64,000 nt of DNA from Caldimonas brevitalea (GTDB taxonomy: Bacteria > Pseudomonadota > Gammaproteobacteria > Burkholderiales > Burkholderiaceae_C), in assembly GCF_001017435.1 (NCBI RefSeq), contig NZ_CP011371.1, positions 5,270,001 to 5,334,000 on the forward strand, written 5' to 3'. The translations under genes were made by a program, and so were the position numbers. Below the pieces are notes generated by a model. It had not been told where the DNA came from, did not search any database, and worked only from the letters and a program-made list of their open reading frames with translations. Below, in pieces: positions 20,386 to 30,682 of the stretch (within the stretch, counting starts at the first letter, position 1; each line of letters begins with the position of its first letter).

Positions 20386-20857
20386 GCAGTGCGGGGTTCG
20401 TTGCGGCAGAAGAAGACGCCGCGGGAGTGGGCGAATATAACGCACAGCGCAGTGCGTGCCAGGACAACGGGAGGCCGCGCGCTTGCACCGGCAGGTAGAG
20501 CCGGCCGCGCCACCCCCCCTGCTCGGGACACAGCCGCAACCACAACCAGGGCCCCAGGTCGGCCAGCACCTCGACACGCCCGGCGTATTCGACCGATGCG
20601 GCGCGCCCCAGCAACTGCCAGCGCCACTGCTGGCCGTCCCACTGCAATCGGCAAGGCGGGCGGCGCCATTGCCGGGCGGCCAACACGAAGGTGAGCACCG
20701 AGACCAGCCCGAATGCGGCGCCGAGGACCGGCCGTTCGCGCAGGGCCGGCCACCAGCCGGCCAGGCTCGCGGCCGAAACCGCGAGCAGCACGGCGACCGC
20801 GGCTTGCCACTGTCCGTAGTGCCGGACTGTCACCTGCAAGGCTGGCGCCGTGGACAT
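20375..20857 (-). CDS. hypothetical inner-membrane protein
   Basis: A 160-residue protein with two probable transmembrane helices at about 18-36 (AAVAVLLAVSAASLAGWW) and 42-60 (PVLGAAFGLVSVLTFVLAA). A Trp-rich soluble part follows, with CRLQWDGQQWRW and WLWLRLCPEQGGWRGRLYLPVQ. Small two-helix proteins of this kind are common between fabF and rpoE in Burkholderiales; its function is unknown to me. It ends 11 bp inside rpoE, so translation may be coupled. Confidence 0.75.
   Translation of the reverse strand: MSTAPALQVTVRHYGQWQAAVAVLLAVSAASLAGWWPALRERPVLGAAFGLVSVLTFVLAARQWRRPPCRLQWDGQQWRWQLLGRAASVEYAGRVEVLADLGPWLWLRLCPEQGGWRGRLYLPVQARGLPLSWHALRCALYSPTPAASSSAATNPALHER
20434..20462 (-). promoter_or_regulatory. 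candidate rpoE promoter
   Basis: On the minus strand a CTGGCA (20457-20462) and a TATATT (20434-20439) are separated by 17 bp. They would start transcription about 42 nt before rpoE. The same bases also give a GG-N10-GC pattern like a sigma54 site. Both readings are unproven. Confidence 0.35.
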
Positions 20858-20887
20858 GCGGCGGCGGCAGCAGCGGGAAAGTAGGCG

Positions 20888-22132
20888 TCAGACCCGCTTG
20901 AACACGAGCGAGCCGTTGGTACCGCCGAAGCCGAAGTTGTTTTTCAGCGCGATGTCCATCTTCATTTCGCGCGCCGTGTTGGCACAGTAGTCCAGGTCGC
21001 ACTCCGGATCCTGGTTGAAGATGTTGATGGTGGGCGGCGCAATCTGGTGGTGCAAGGCCAGCACGGTGAACGCCGACTCGATACCGCCGGCGCCGCCGAG
21101 CAAATGCCCGGTCATCGACTTGGTCGAGCTGATGACGAGCTTCTTGGCCTCGTCGCCGAACGCGAGCTTGATCGCATTGGTTTCGTTGGCGTCGCCAAGC
21201 GGCGTGGAGGTGCCGTGTGCGTTGAGGTATTGCACCTGGTCGGGGTTGATGCCGGCGTCGCGCAGCGCGTTCACCATCGAGCGGCGCGGCCCCTCGACAT
21301 TGGGCGCCGTCATGTGGAAGGCGTCGCCGCTCATGCCGAAGCCGACCAGTTCGGCGTAAATCTTGGCACCCCGCTTCTTGGCATGCTCGTACTCTTCCAG
21401 CACCAGCACGCCGGCGCCCTCGCCGAGCACAAAGCCGTCGCGGTCCTTGTCCCAGGGACGGGACGCGGTTTTCGGATCGTCGTTGCGCGTGGACAGCGCG
21501 CGGGCGGCGGCAAAACCGCCGACGCCCAGCGGCGAGACGGTGGACTCTGCGCCGCCGGCGATCATCACGTCAGCGTCGCCGCGTTCGATCAGACGCCCGG
21601 CCGCACCAATGCTGTGCAGGCCGGTCGTGCACGCGGTGACGATCGACAGGTTGGGCCCCTGAAAGCCGTACTTGATCGACACATGCCCGGAGATCATGTT
21701 GATGATCGAGGCCGGCACGAAAAACGGCGAGATGCGCCGCGGGCCGCGCGCCGTCATCTCGGCATGGGTCTCCTCGATCATCGGCAGGCCGCCGATGCCG
21801 GAGCCGACCAGACAGCCGATGCGCTCGGCCAGTTCTGCGCTCAACGCGTCGCCGGTGGGAAGCCCGCTGTCTTGCACCGCCTGAATGGAAGCCGCCAATC
21901 CGTAGTGGATGAAGGTGTCCATGTGGCGGGCTTCCTTGCCCGGGATGTAGTCCTCGATGTTGAAGCCCTTGACTTCACCTGCGAAACGGCAGGCCAGGTT
22001 GCTGGCATCGAACTTGGTGATGTGGTCGATGCCGGGCTTGCCAGCGAGAAGATTGGACCAGGACTCGGCCACCGTGTTCCCCACGGGGGTCACGAGGCCC
22101 AGACCGGTCACGACGACACGGCGACGGCTCAT
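20888..22132 (-). CDS. fabF: 3-oxoacyl-ACP synthase II (FabF)
   Basis: FabF extends acyl-ACP chains by condensation with malonyl-ACP. The 414-residue thiolase-fold protein has the nucleophile Cys168 ([10 protein letters not shown]) and the two catalytic histidines in NAHGTST and GHLLGGAGG. Length is typical. It follows acpP by 40 bp and ends the fab cluster before the small membrane protein and rpoE. Confidence 0.97.
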   Translation of the reverse strand: MSRRRVVVTGLGLVTPVGNTVAESWSNLLAGKPGIDHITKFDASNLACRFAGEVKGFNIEDYIPGKEARHMDTFIHYGLAASIQAVQDSGLPTGDALSAELAERIGCLVGSGIGGLPMIEETHAEMTARGPRRISPFFVPASIINMISGHVSIKYGFQGPNLSIVTACTTGLHSIGAAGRLIERGDADVMIAGGAESTVSPLGVGGFAAARALSTRNDDPKTASRPWDKDRDGFVLGEGAGVLVLEEYEHAKKRGAKIYAELVGFGMSGDAFHMTAPNVEGPRRSMVNALRDAGINPDQVQYLNAHGTSTPLGDANETNAIKLAFGDEAKKLVISSTKSMTGHLLGGAGGIESAFTVLALHHQIAPPTINIFNQDPECDLDYCANTAREMKMDIALKNNFGFGGTNGSLVFKRV

Positions 22133-22172
22133 GCGCGGAATACTCTGTTCAGTCGGGAACCCGGCAGGCCGA

Positions 22173-22412
22173 TCAGGCCTTCTGGTGCTTCAGGGCGTAG
22201 TCGATGGCCAGTTGGACGGTGGTGATTTTTTCTGCCTCTTCGTCCGGAATCTCGATGCCGAATTCGTCTTCGAGTGCCATCACCAGTTCGACGGTGTCGA
22301 GGGAGTCAGCGCCGAGGTCGGCGACAAACGCCTTCTCGTTGGTGACCTCGCTTTCGGCCACGCCGAGTTGTTCGGCAATGATCTTTTTGACGCGTGCTTC
22401 GATATCGCTCAT
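22173..22412 (-). CDS. acpP: acyl carrier protein
   Basis: AcpP carries the growing fatty acid on a phosphopantetheine arm. The 79-residue acidic protein has the modification site Ser37 in [23 protein letters not shown] ribosome-binding site sits just before the ATG. A -10-like TAGAAT on the minus strand (22449-22454) without a good -35 may mark its own promoter, as acpP is usually highly expressed. Confidence 0.98.
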   Translation of the reverse strand: MSDIEARVKKIIAEQLGVAESEVTNEKAFVADLGADSLDTVELVMALEDEFGIEIPDEEAEKITTVQLAIDYALKHQKA

Positions 22413-22548
22413 GACTCCTCCAGGAGGGTTTTCAAAAAACAGCCCGTGATTCTACGGCGAAGGGGGTGACAGCTTTTCGGTCCCCGCTTTGCCGCCGCTC
22501 CGGACGGGCTCCAGCCGGTGGGACGCCGCCGCATGCGGCGCCGCTCGC

Positions 22549-23298
22549 TCAGTTCATGTACATGCCGCCGTTCACGTGCAGCTCGGCCCCGGTGATATAG
22601 CCCGCCTGTGGCGATGCCAGGAAGGCGACCGCGTGGGCGATGTCCTCGGCGCGCCCCAGCCGGCCGAGCGGAATCTGGCTCATCAAGGCCTCGGTTTGCT
22701 GGTCGGACAGCGCCTTGGTCATGTCGGTTTCGATGAAACCTGGCGCAATGCAGTTCACGGTGATGCCACGGCTGCCCAGCTCACGCGCCAAGGCGCGCGT
22801 CATGCCCGCGACGCCGGCCTTCGCTGCAGCGTAATTGGCCTGCCCGGCATTGCCGCTCGCACCCACCACCGAGGTGATGTTCACGATGCGGCCATAACGT
22901 TGTTTCATCATCGGGCGGATCACTGCCCGGCTGAGCCGGAACACCGCCTTCAAATTGGTATCGAGCACCGCGTCCCAGTCTTCGTCCTTCATCCGCATCG
23001 ACAACGTGTCGCGCGTGATGCCGGCGTTGTTGACCAGCACGTGCAGCCCGCCGAACTCTTTGATGATGCGCTCGACGGTGGTTTCGACGCCGGCAGCATC
23101 GTTGACGTTCAGGCACACGCCGCGGCAGCCTTCAAAGCCGCCCAGCGCTTCACTGATGGACGCGGCGCCGGCCTCGCTGGTCGCGGTGCCCACCACCTTC
23201 ATGCCCTTGCCCGCGAGTTCGAGCGCGATCGCACGCCCGATGCCCCGGGTGGCGCCGGTGACCAGCGCAACCTGCGTTGCAGCTTGGATTTCGTTCAT
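22549..23298 (-). CDS. fabG: 3-oxoacyl-ACP reductase (FabG)
   Basis: FabG reduces 3-oxoacyl-ACP with NADPH. The 249-residue SDR has the cofactor motif TGATRGIG, NNAG, and a complete Ser143-Tyr156-Lys160 active site (NYAAAK). It ends with the family signature HVNGGMYMN. The start at 23298 gives a 4-bp ATGA overlap with the fabD stop; longer readings upstream merely duplicate fabD sequence. Confidence 0.97.
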   Translation of the reverse strand: MNEIQAATQVALVTGATRGIGRAIALELAGKGMKVVGTATSEAGAASISEALGGFEGCRGVCLNVNDAAGVETTVERIIKEFGGLHVLVNNAGITRDTLSMRMKDEDWDAVLDTNLKAVFRLSRAVIRPMMKQRYGRIVNITSVVGASGNAGQANYAAAKAGVAGMTRALARELGSRGITVNCIAPGFIETDMTKALSDQQTEALMSQIPLGRLGRAEDIAHAVAFLASPQAGYITGAELHVNGGMYMN

Positions 23299-24233
23299 TG
23301 CAGCAGCCCCTTCACCTCGGCCAGCGACGCCGGATCGTAGATCGCGCCCGTGACCAGCTCGGCATCGATGCGCTTGACCATGCCCGACAGCACCTTCCCC
23401 GGGCCACATTCCACCACATGCGTGACGCCGCGGGCCTTGAGCGCCTGGATCGACTCGACCCAGCGCACCGGCCCGAACGCCTGGCGATAGAGCGCGTCGC
23501 GAATCGCGGCGGCCTCGGTCTCGACCTTCACGTCGACATTGTTCAGCACCTCGATACGGGCGGCGGCGAACGGCGTCGCGGACAGTTGGTCGCGCAGCCG
23601 CTCGGCGGCAGGCTTCATCAGGCTGGAATGGAACGGCGCCGACACCGGCAGGGCCAGCGCGCGCTTGGCGCCCTTGGCCTTCAACACGTCACACGCCAGC
23701 TCGACCGCGGCCTTGGTGCCGGCGATGACGGTCTGTTTCGGGTCGTTGAAGTTCACCGCTTCGACCGCTTCGCCGCTGCGCGCAGAGGCTTCGGCACAGC
23801 CTTCGCGCACCACTGCGGCGTCGAGCCCGAGGATCGCGGCCATGCCGCCGCTGCCCACCGGCACCGCCTCTTGCATCGCCTGGGCACGGAAGCGCACCAG
23901 CGGCAACGCGTCGGACAGGGTCAGCACACCGGCCGCGACCAGCGCGCTGTACTCGCCGAGCGAATGGCCGGCGACCACCGACGGCGTGCGCCCGGTCTCT
24001 GCCAACCAGGCGCGGTAGCAGGCCACGCCCGCGGTCAGCATCACCGGCTGGGTGTTGGTGGTCAGGTCGAGGGCTTCCTTCGGCCCTTGGGCGATCAAAC
24101 GGCCGACGTCCTCGCCCAAGGCATCGGAGGCCTCTTGCAGGGTCTCGCGAACGGCGGCGTGGTCGCCCCAGACGTCGAGCATGCCGACGGATTGCGAGCC
24201 CTGGCCGGGAAACACGAAGGCGAACTGACTCAT
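23295..24233 (-). CDS. fabD: malonyl-CoA:ACP transacylase (FabD)
   Basis: FabD loads malonyl groups onto AcpP. The 312-residue protein starts with FAFVFPGQGSQ and has nucleophile Ser91 in AGHSLGEYSAL and the catalytic His in PVSAPFHSS. It overlaps fabG by 4 bp and follows fabH by 67 bp on the same strand. Confidence 0.97.
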   Translation of the reverse strand: MSQFAFVFPGQGSQSVGMLDVWGDHAAVRETLQEASDALGEDVGRLIAQGPKEALDLTTNTQPVMLTAGVACYRAWLAETGRTPSVVAGHSLGEYSALVAAGVLTLSDALPLVRFRAQAMQEAVPVGSGGMAAILGLDAAVVREGCAEASARSGEAVEAVNFNDPKQTVIAGTKAAVELACDVLKAKGAKRALALPVSAPFHSSLMKPAAERLRDQLSATPFAAARIEVLNNVDVKVETEAAAIRDALYRQAFGPVRWVESIQALKARGVTHVVECGPGKVLSGMVKRIDAELVTGAIYDPASLAEVKGLLQ

Positions 24234-24300
24234 CTCGGTGCTAGCGTGTGTGTGGAGGAAACGCAGTGGCGTAGAACGGGCGGGTGCCGCCGTGGCGGAC

Positions 24301-25290
24301 TCAGAGGTCGAGCAGCACCGCGCCCCAGGTGAAGCCACCGCCGACGCCCTCGAGCATCACGGTGTCTCCTGGACGAATGCGCCCGCCGCGCACTGCGTGG
24401 TCGAGCGCCAGCGGGATCGAAGCGGCGGACGTGTTGCCGTGCTCGTCGACGGTCACGACCAGCTTGTCCAGTGGCAGCTTCAGTTTCTTGGCCGTGCCCT
24501 GCATGATGCGGATGTTGGCCTGGTGCGGGATCAGCCAATCGATGTCGGCTTCGGTACGCCCCGCCTTCTCGAGCACCGAGCGGGCGACGCTTTCGAGCAC
24601 GCCCACGGCCAGCTTGAACACCGCCTGGCCGTCCATCTTGAGCAGCGGATCGCCCAGCACCTGGCCACCGGCGACGGTGCCCGGCGTGCAAAGAATGCCG
24701 ACATGGCGGCCGTCCGCATGCAGCTCGCTGGCCAACAGCCCCGGGCGGTCGCTGGCCTCGAGCACCACTGCGCCGGCGCCGTCGCCGAACAGCACGCAAG
24801 TGGTGCGGTCGTTGAAGTCGAGGATGCGCGAGAACACCTCGGCGCCGATCACCAGCGCCTTACGCGCGGCACCGGCCTTGATCATCGAGTCGGCCACCGT
24901 CAGGGCATAGACGAAGCCGGAGCACACCGCCTGCACATCGAAGGCCGCGCAGCCGTGCACGCCCAGCTTCTGCTGCACCAAGCAGGCGGTGGAGGGGAAG
25001 ATCATGTCCGGTGTGGACGTGGCGACGATGATCAGATCGATCTGGTCTGCCGTCACCCCCGCCGCTTCCAGCGCGTGACGCGCCGCATGCGTGGCGAGAT
25101 CGCTGGAGGCGACGTCCGGTGCCGCGAAGTGGCGGGCCCGGATGCCGGTGCGCTCCACGATCCACTGGTCGGAGGTTTCAATGCCCCGTTGCGCCAGCTC
25201 GGCCGCGAAGTCCGCGTTGCTGACACGCCGGGGTGGCAGATAGCTGCCGGTCCCGGTGATCCGGGAATGAATGGATGAAGAAACGGTCAT
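24301..25290 (-). CDS. fabH: 3-oxoacyl-ACP synthase III (FabH)
   Basis: FabH starts fatty-acid synthesis by condensing acetyl-CoA with malonyl-ACP. The 329-residue protein has Cys123 in VQAVCSGF, His in PHQANIRI and Asn in [11 protein letters not shown], plus the TDEWI-like [11 protein letters not shown] segment. It overlaps plsX by 4 bp. Confidence 0.97.
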   Translation of the reverse strand: MTVSSSIHSRITGTGSYLPPRRVSNADFAAELAQRGIETSDQWIVERTGIRARHFAAPDVASSDLATHAARHALEAAGVTADQIDLIIVATSTPDMIFPSTACLVQQKLGVHGCAAFDVQAVCSGFVYALTVADSMIKAGAARKALVIGAEVFSRILDFNDRTTCVLFGDGAGAVVLEASDRPGLLASELHADGRHVGILCTPGTVAGGQVLGDPLLKMDGQAVFKLAVGVLESVARSVLEKAGRTEADIDWLIPHQANIRIMQGTAKKLKLPLDKLVVTVDEHGNTSAASIPLALDHAVRGGRIRPGDTVMLEGVGGGFTWGAVLLDL

Positions 25291-26387
25291 GCAGTCGTTA
25301 CGACCTGCACCTGGTTGTCCGACCCGGCCGCAGTCGGCAGGGCCTGGAGCGTCTCCAGGATTCGGTCATGCACCCGGTCGAGCAACCGGTTCCGGGCCGC
25401 ATCATACGCTCGATTCAGGGCCTGCTCGAACGCGAAGGCGTCGGCCGAGCCGTGACTTTTGAACACCAGCCCGCGCAGCCCGAGCAGCGCGGCGCCGTTG
25501 TAACGGCGGTGATCTACGCGCTTTTTGAACTGGTTCAGCACCGGAAGCGCGACGATGGCGGCAAGTTTGGTGGCGAAGTTGCGCGTGAATTCCTGCTTGA
25601 TGAAGCTGGAGAGCATGCCGGCCAACCCCTCGGACGCCTTCAACACGATGTTGCCGACGAAACCGTCGCAGACGACGATGTCGGTCGTGCCCTTGAAGAT
25701 GTCGTTGCCCTCGACATTGCCGAAGAAATTCACGTGCCCCGCCTCGGCGACCGAGCGCAGCAACTCGCCGGCCCGCTTGATCGTTTCGCTGCCCTTGATC
25801 GCTTCTTCGCCGATGTTGAGCAGGCCGACGGTGGGGTTGTCCTTGCCCTGCACGGCCGCCACCAGCGCGCTGCCCATCACGGCGAACTGCAACAGGTGCT
25901 CCGGGCCGCAATCGACGTTGGCGCCCAGATCGAGCACCGTCGTGTAGCCGTCTTTCTGGTTCGGCATCACCGTGGCGATGGCCGGGCGGTCGATGCCTTC
26001 GAGCGTTTTCAGCAGGTAGCGCGACACCGCCATCAAGGCGCCGGTGTTGCCCGCCGAGACGCAGGCGTCGGCAGGTGCAAGGCCGTCGTCGGCCGGCTTC
26101 ACCTGGCTGATCGCGACCCGCATCGACGAGTCCTTCTTGCGCCGCAGGGCCACCTCGACCGGATCGTCCATCTCGACCACCTCGGTGGCCGCGACGATGG
26201 TGCAGCGCGGCCACGCCGCCGCCGATTGCAACGCCTCGGCACGGCCGACCAGGATCAACTCGGCTTGGGGGTGTGCCTGCAGGAAGGCCTGACAGGCGGG
26301 CAAGGTGACGGACGGACCGAAGTCGCCGCCCATACAGTCCACGGCCACCCGTACCGGACGTGCAGCATTGTCAGCAGAGATACTCAT
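25287..26387 (-). CDS. plsX: phosphate acyltransferase PlsX
   Basis: PlsX converts acyl-ACP to acyl-phosphate for PlsY in phospholipid synthesis. The 366-residue protein begins MSISADN and shows [12 protein letters not shown] at about 15-26. It also has [22 protein letters not shown] and [12 protein letters not shown]. The start at 26387 was chosen because residues before it have no family match. It is first in the fabHDG run, separated from rpmF by 339 bp. Confidence 0.96.
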   Translation of the reverse strand: MSISADNAARPVRVAVDCMGGDFGPSVTLPACQAFLQAHPQAELILVGRAEALQSAAAWPRCTIVAATEVVEMDDPVEVALRRKKDSSMRVAISQVKPADDGLAPADACVSAGNTGALMAVSRYLLKTLEGIDRPAIATVMPNQKDGYTTVLDLGANVDCGPEHLLQFAVMGSALVAAVQGKDNPTVGLLNIGEEAIKGSETIKRAGELLRSVAEAGHVNFFGNVEGNDIFKGTTDIVVCDGFVGNIVLKASEGLAGMLSSFIKQEFTRNFATKLAAIVALPVLNQFKKRVDHRRYNGAALLGLRGLVFKSHGSADAFAFEQALNRAYDAARNRLLDRVHDRILETLQALPTAAGSDNQVQVVTTA

Positions 26388-26726
26388 CGCCAGTACCGGA
26401 GGACGCGAAGGACGCCGGGAACACCAGGAATGGGCACGGGCAGGCGCAGGCGCACAGCCGACGGCCGCCCTGACATGCAGCACCCGAGCGCACAAATGCC
26501 GCCGCCACGGCAGACAGCCGAGCGGACTCACGCAAACAACGGCAACGGGAGACGATAGATCGCGACACGGGTTAAAACACCCTCATGCGCACGGCGCGAT
26601 GACGCACCCCGGCGCGGACGGATTCGCTCCCTGAGGCATGCCCGGCAGATTCACGGGCGTGCAACGACCGACTCGCTTGCCGAGCCGGCGTGCCGTGCAA
26701 CGGCAGCGCCGCGCCCGCCAGCAAGC
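26388..26726. other. spacer between rpmF and plsX
   Basis: I see no gene here. It probably contains the promoter for plsX-fabHDG on the minus strand, but no convincing -35/-10 pair was picked out by eye. Confidence 0.4.
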
Positions 26727-26909
26727 TCAGGCGTCGGCCTTGGTCTTGAGGACCTTGCGCCCACGGTAGAAACCGGTGGGGCTGATGTGATGACGCAAAT
26801 GGGTTTCGCCGGTGGTCGGCTCAATCGCGGTCCCCGGGGTCGACAGGTGCTGGTGGGCACGATGCATCCCGCGCTTCGACGGCGATTTCTTGTTCTGTTG
26901 AACGGCCAT
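26727..26909 (-). CDS. rpmF: 50S ribosomal protein L32
   Basis: This 60-residue basic protein has the L32 signature ([19 protein letters not shown] and [11 protein letters not shown]). The zinc-binding cysteines found in some L32 proteins are absent: Thr, Pro and His fill those positions, as in other C-minus forms. An AAGGAG ribosome-binding site precedes the ATG. The order yceD-rpmF-plsX is conserved in proteobacteria. Confidence 0.98.
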   Translation of the reverse strand: MAVQQNKKSPSKRGMHRAHQHLSTPGTAIEPTTGETHLRHHISPTGFYRGRKVLKTKADA

Positions 26910-27018
26910 GGCTCGCTCCTTGGGAAAACCCGAGATTCTAACACTTCTCGCCCGGCCGACGCCAGCACCCCGAATGAGCAGGAGTTCCGCATCGCGGGAG
27001 TGTCAACGCCGAGGCAGA

Positions 27019-27585
27019 TCAGGACGACGACGTCGGCTTCTTCAGCTGGGCCAGCACCGCAAACGGGTTGGGCCGCTCGGGCTCACCCGGCACATCGGCC
27101 TCGCCCACCTCGGCGCCTGCCAGTTGGGCCGGCGGCGCGCAGGCATCGTGCCGGGGCACGAGCGGCAACGCCAGGATCAACTCGTCTTCGACCAGTTCCT
27201 GCAGGTTGAGGCTGCGCGACAGGGCCAGCACGTCTTCCTCGCTGTCCGCGTCGATCTGCGCCGCCGTCGCCTCGTCGGCCACGAACCTGAAATCGCGTTC
27301 GACCTCCAGCGCGGTTTCCACCGGCTGCAGGCACCGCTGGCATTCGAGCCCGAGCACCGTGCTGGCGCTCACGTGCATCCACAACTCCGCCGCCGCGCCG
27401 CGCTTCTCGACCTGCCATCCGCGTGCCGCCCATTGCACCGGCTGATCGCCCGCCTGCGCGTCGGCATGCGCCTCCTGGGCCAAGCGGGGCAGCGCGGCGA
27501 GCGGCCATTCCCCCCGCACCGCCACCTGGGCCTGGATGAACTCGCGGACGTCCAGGCGCTGCGGATTGAACTCTTTTGCCTTCAT
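27019..27585 (-). CDS. yceD: YceD family protein (DUF177), 23S rRNA accumulation factor
   Basis: YceD is needed for normal 23S rRNA accumulation and is almost always next to rpmF. The 188-residue protein has the conserved CxxC in LECQRCLQPVE at about residues 96-106, then an acidic C-terminal half (FVADEATAAQIDADSEED, LVEDELILALPLVPRH). The start at 27585 (MKAKEFNPQRLD) fits family length. It is divergent from maf, with about 60 bp between the starts. Confidence 0.9.
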   Translation of the reverse strand: MKAKEFNPQRLDVREFIQAQVAVRGEWPLAALPRLAQEAHADAQAGDQPVQWAARGWQVEKRGAAAELWMHVSASTVLGLECQRCLQPVETALEVERDFRFVADEATAAQIDADSEEDVLALSRSLNLQELVEDELILALPLVPRHDACAPPAQLAGAEVGEADVPGEPERPNPFAVLAQLKKPTSSS

Positions 27586-27644
27586 CTGGCGAGTGTAGCG
27601 CCGCGCTTGCAGCGCTTTGCCGGTGAAGGACAATCGACGCCATC

Positions 27645-28283
27645 ATGCTCGACACGCCCCCCTCCTCCGCTGTGCCCCACCCCCTGCCCCGCCCGCTGAT
27701 CCTCGGCTCGACCTCGCGCTACCGTCGCGAACTGCTGCAGCGGTTGCGCCTGCCCTTCGAGGTGCTGTCACCCCAGGTCGACGAAACGCCCGCCGCCGGC
27801 GAGGCGCCGGCCGACCTGGCCGTGCGGCTCGCGCTCGCGAAGGCACGGGCGGTGGCGGCGCAATCGCCCGACGCCGTCGTGATCGGTTCGGACCAGGTGG
27901 CCGACCTGGCCGGCGAGCCGATCGGCAAGCCGGGCGATCATGCCCGGGCCGTCACGCAGTTGCGCCGCATGAGCGGGCGCGCGGTGGTGTTCCAGACCGC
28001 CGTGGCCGTGGTGTGCCGCGCCATCGGCTTCGAGCAGGTGCAGCGCGTGCCGGTGACGGTGCGTTTTCGCACGCTGGACGACGCCGAGATCGAACACTAC
28101 CTGCGAGCCGAGCAGCCGTATGACTGTGCCGGCAGCGCCAAGTCGGAAGGGCTGGGCATTGCGTTGTTGAGCGCCATTGAGTCCGACGACCCGACCGCCC
28201 TGATCGGCCTGCCGCTCATTAAGACCTGCGAGTTGCTGCGCGCCGCTGGCGTGCCGCTGCTCGGCGCTGGGGCCGGGTCTTGA
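27645..28283 (+). CDS. Maf-like nucleotide pyrophosphatase
   Basis: Maf proteins hydrolyse non-canonical or pyrimidine nucleoside triphosphates. The 212-residue product has the N-terminal LILGSTSRYRRELL, the DETP motif and KARAVA. GSDQVAD and the QPYDCAGSAKSEGLG region correspond to the YhdE/YceF family. The QxxDxxG context suggests the YceF type (m7GTP pyrophosphatase), but I would not fix the subfamily by eye. Its stop overlaps the TTG start of the next gene. Confidence 0.92.
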   Translation: MLDTPPSSAVPHPLPRPLILGSTSRYRRELLQRLRLPFEVLSPQVDETPAAGEAPADLAVRLALAKARAVAAQSPDAVVIGSDQVADLAGEPIGKPGDHARAVTQLRRMSGRAVVFQTAVAVVCRAIGFEQVQRVPVTVRFRTLDDAEIEHYLRAEQPYDCAGSAKSEGLGIALLSAIESDDPTALIGLPLIKTCELLRAAGVPLLGAGAGS

Positions 28284-29062
28284 GCGCGTCGCCCGGGCGC
28301 TTGTATCTGGTGCCCACGCCCCTCGACTTCGGCACCCTGGGCGCCGGCGCGACGCCGCCGCCGCTGACGCAGGTGCTGCCGCAGCAGGTGCTCGACGTGG
28401 CCGCCGGGCTGACCCACTGGGTGGTGGAGAACGCCAAGACGACGCGTGCCTTCCTGAAGCGCGTGCACGCGGTGGTGCCGCTGGCGCGGCCGCTGCAGGA
28501 AATGGTCATCGCGGAACTGCCCCGCCCCCCCAAGGGCAGTGCCAGAACGCCGCCGCCGGACGGCCAGCTCGACCTGCTGTTGCAACCGGCCGCGGCCGGC
28601 CACGACATCGGGCTGGTTTCGGAGGCCGGCATGCCGGCTGTAGCGGACCCGGGCGCCGACGTGGTGCGGCGGGCCCACGAACTGGGGCTGCAGGTGGTGC
28701 CGCTGGTGGGGCCTTCGGCGCTGCTGCTGGCGCTCGCGGCCAGCGGCATGAATGGCCAGAGCTTCGCCTTCGTCGGCTATCTGCCGGTGGACGACGGCGC
28801 ACGCGCCAGCCGCATCCGCGAACTGGAAGCCCTGGCCCGGCGCAGTGGCCAGACCCAGATGATGATCGAGACGCCCTATCGCAACCCGGCCCTGCTGGCG
28901 GCGCTGCTCGCACATCTGCAGCCGACGACACGCTTGTCGGTCGCCTGCGGTCTCACGTTAAACGGGGGGTGGAACCGCTCGTTCGCCGTCTCGCGCTGGA
29001 AACAGCATCCGCAAGCCCTGCCAGCCGACGTGCCGGCAGTGTTCGCGATCCACGGCGGGTGA
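28280..29062 (+). CDS. SAM-dependent methyltransferase, RsmI/YraL-like
   Basis: A 260-residue tetrapyrrole-methylase-fold protein. GRLYLVPTPLDFG stands where RsmI has its LYVVATPIGN start. Then come GLVSEAGMPAVADPG at about residues 111-125, VPLVGPSALLLALAASG, and FVGYLP. RsmI 2'-O-methylates C1402 of 16S rRNA, but this protein diverges from it, so a true RsmI may be elsewhere. The start appears to be TTG at 28280, overlapping the maf stop as TTGA. The gene pair is presumably one operon. Confidence 0.85.
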   Translation: MSASPGRLYLVPTPLDFGTLGAGATPPPLTQVLPQQVLDVAAGLTHWVVENAKTTRAFLKRVHAVVPLARPLQEMVIAELPRPPKGSARTPPPDGQLDLLLQPAAAGHDIGLVSEAGMPAVADPGADVVRRAHELGLQVVPLVGPSALLLALAASGMNGQSFAFVGYLPVDDGARASRIRELEALARRSGQTQMMIETPYRNPALLAALLAHLQPTTRLSVACGLTLNGGWNRSFAVSRWKQHPQALPADVPAVFAIHGG

Positions 29063-29159
29063 CGGCGCACCGCCGGGTGGTCGCCGCGGCGGGCACAAGA
29101 CTGCCGCCGGGACGCGAGCCCGCTGCTCGAGGCACCCGCCTGCCGCACCGAAGGTGCGA

Positions 29160-30611
29160 TCAGCTCTTCTTGCCGCCGCCCAGCAGCGCCGCCACCTTGC
29201 GCTTCGGCTTGATATAGGGCGACGCCACCCGCGAGAGGGCGGGCGGCGTGCCGACCGGCTGTTTCTCCCAGCCCGGGTCGGCGCTGGGGTCCGCTTCGTA
29301 GGGCTTGCTGAAGAACGGGTCGCTGGGTGTCGTCGAGCCCATCGCATAGCCGCCGTAGCCGCGTGGATGGCGCGGGGCACTCGGCTGCGAGGACGACTCC
29401 TCGTCGTCCTCCCGGCGGCGCGGCGGCCGGCGCAGACGTTCTTCTTCGAGTTCGAGGGGCTCGATCTCGATCTTCTTCTTGATCAGCTTCTCGATGTCGG
29501 CCACCAGCCGCTGGTCGCCGCGCGAGACGAAGGACACCGCGAGACCCGACGCGCCGGCCCGGCCGGTCCGGCCGATGCGGTGCACATAGTCTTCGGCGTT
29601 GAAGGGGATGTCGAAGTTGAACACCGCCGGCAGGTCGGCGATGTCGAGCCCACGGGCCGCCACGTCGGTGGCCACCAGCAGTTCGACCTCGTTGCGCTTG
29701 AAGGCCTCGAGGGCCTTGAGCCGCTCGTCCTGCGACTTGTCGCCGTGCAGCGCCGCCGTCTTCAGGCCGTCGCGCTCGAGCGAACGCGCCAGGCGGGCGG
29801 CACCCAGCTTGGAATTGACGAACACGATGGCTTGCGACAACGTGCGCTCGCGCAGCAGATGCCGCACCGCGCGTCGCTTGTCGTCGTCTTCGACGGCGTA
29901 GAAACGCTGCTCCACCGTCGTCGCGGTCGCATTGGGCCGCGCCACTTCCACCAGCACCGGCTCCTGCAGATAGCTCTGCGCCAGCTTCTTGATTTCGGGC
30001 GAGAAGGTGGCCGAGAACAACAGCGTCTGGCGCTGCGTCGGCAGGTAGCTCAGGATGCGCTGCAGATCAGGCAAAAAGCCGATGTCGAGCATACGATCGG
30101 CCTCGTCGAGCACGACGTATTCGACCTGGCTCAGCGTGCAGTTCTTGGCCTGGATGTGGTCGAGCAAACGGCCCGGCGTCGCGATCAGCACTTCGACCCC
30201 GCGGCGCAACTCGGCCGTTTGAGGGTTCATGTCGATGCCGCCGAACACCACTGCCACGCGCAGCTGGGTGTGGCGTGCATACGCCTTGACGTTGGCGGCC
30301 ACCTGGTCGGCCAGCTCGCGCGTGGGCGCCAGCACCAGCGCCCGCACCGGGTGACGCGCCGGGGAGGCGCTGCCGTTTTCGTGCTTCAGCATCTTCTGCA
30401 GCAACGGCAGCGAGAACGCGGCCGTCTTGCCGGTGCCCGTCTGGGCCGCGCCCATCACGTCCCGACCTGCCAGCACGATGGGAATCGCCTTGGCCTGGAT
30501 CGGCGTCATCGAGGTGTAACCCTGGTCGGCGATGGCCTGCTGCAGCTTGGCGTCGAGAGGGAGGGAGGAAAACTGGCCGCCTGCGATGGGGCCCTCAGAA
30601 GCTTCGGTCAT
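29160..30611 (-). CDS. rhlE: DEAD-box RNA helicase, RhlE-like
   Basis: An ATP-dependent RNA helicase of about 483 residues. It has the Q motif (TPIQAKAIPIVLAGRD), Walker A AQTGTGKT, PTRELADQ, ATPGRLLD, DEAD, SATF, and the C-terminal helicase motifs VATDVAARGLD and HRIGRTGRAG. The last 90 residues are charged and disordered, ending in a basic KPKRKVAALLGGGKKS typical of RhlE tails. The ATG at 30611 has no strong ribosome-binding site; a GTG at 30620 is the alternative. Confidence 0.93.
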   Translation of the reverse strand: MTEASEGPIAGGQFSSLPLDAKLQQAIADQGYTSMTPIQAKAIPIVLAGRDVMGAAQTGTGKTAAFSLPLLQKMLKHENGSASPARHPVRALVLAPTRELADQVAANVKAYARHTQLRVAVVFGGIDMNPQTAELRRGVEVLIATPGRLLDHIQAKNCTLSQVEYVVLDEADRMLDIGFLPDLQRILSYLPTQRQTLLFSATFSPEIKKLAQSYLQEPVLVEVARPNATATTVEQRFYAVEDDDKRRAVRHLLRERTLSQAIVFVNSKLGAARLARSLERDGLKTAALHGDKSQDERLKALEAFKRNEVELLVATDVAARGLDIADLPAVFNFDIPFNAEDYVHRIGRTGRAGASGLAVSFVSRGDQRLVADIEKLIKKKIEIEPLELEEERLRRPPRRREDDEESSSQPSAPRHPRGYGGYAMGSTTPSDPFFSKPYEADPSADPGWEKQPVGTPPALSRVASPYIKPKRKVAALLGGGKKS

Positions 30612-30682
30612 AAGTAGCACATTATCGTCCAGGCTGCCGGAACCGCCTCCTGTGCTGTACTAAAGCCCCGTTTCGGCGCCGT

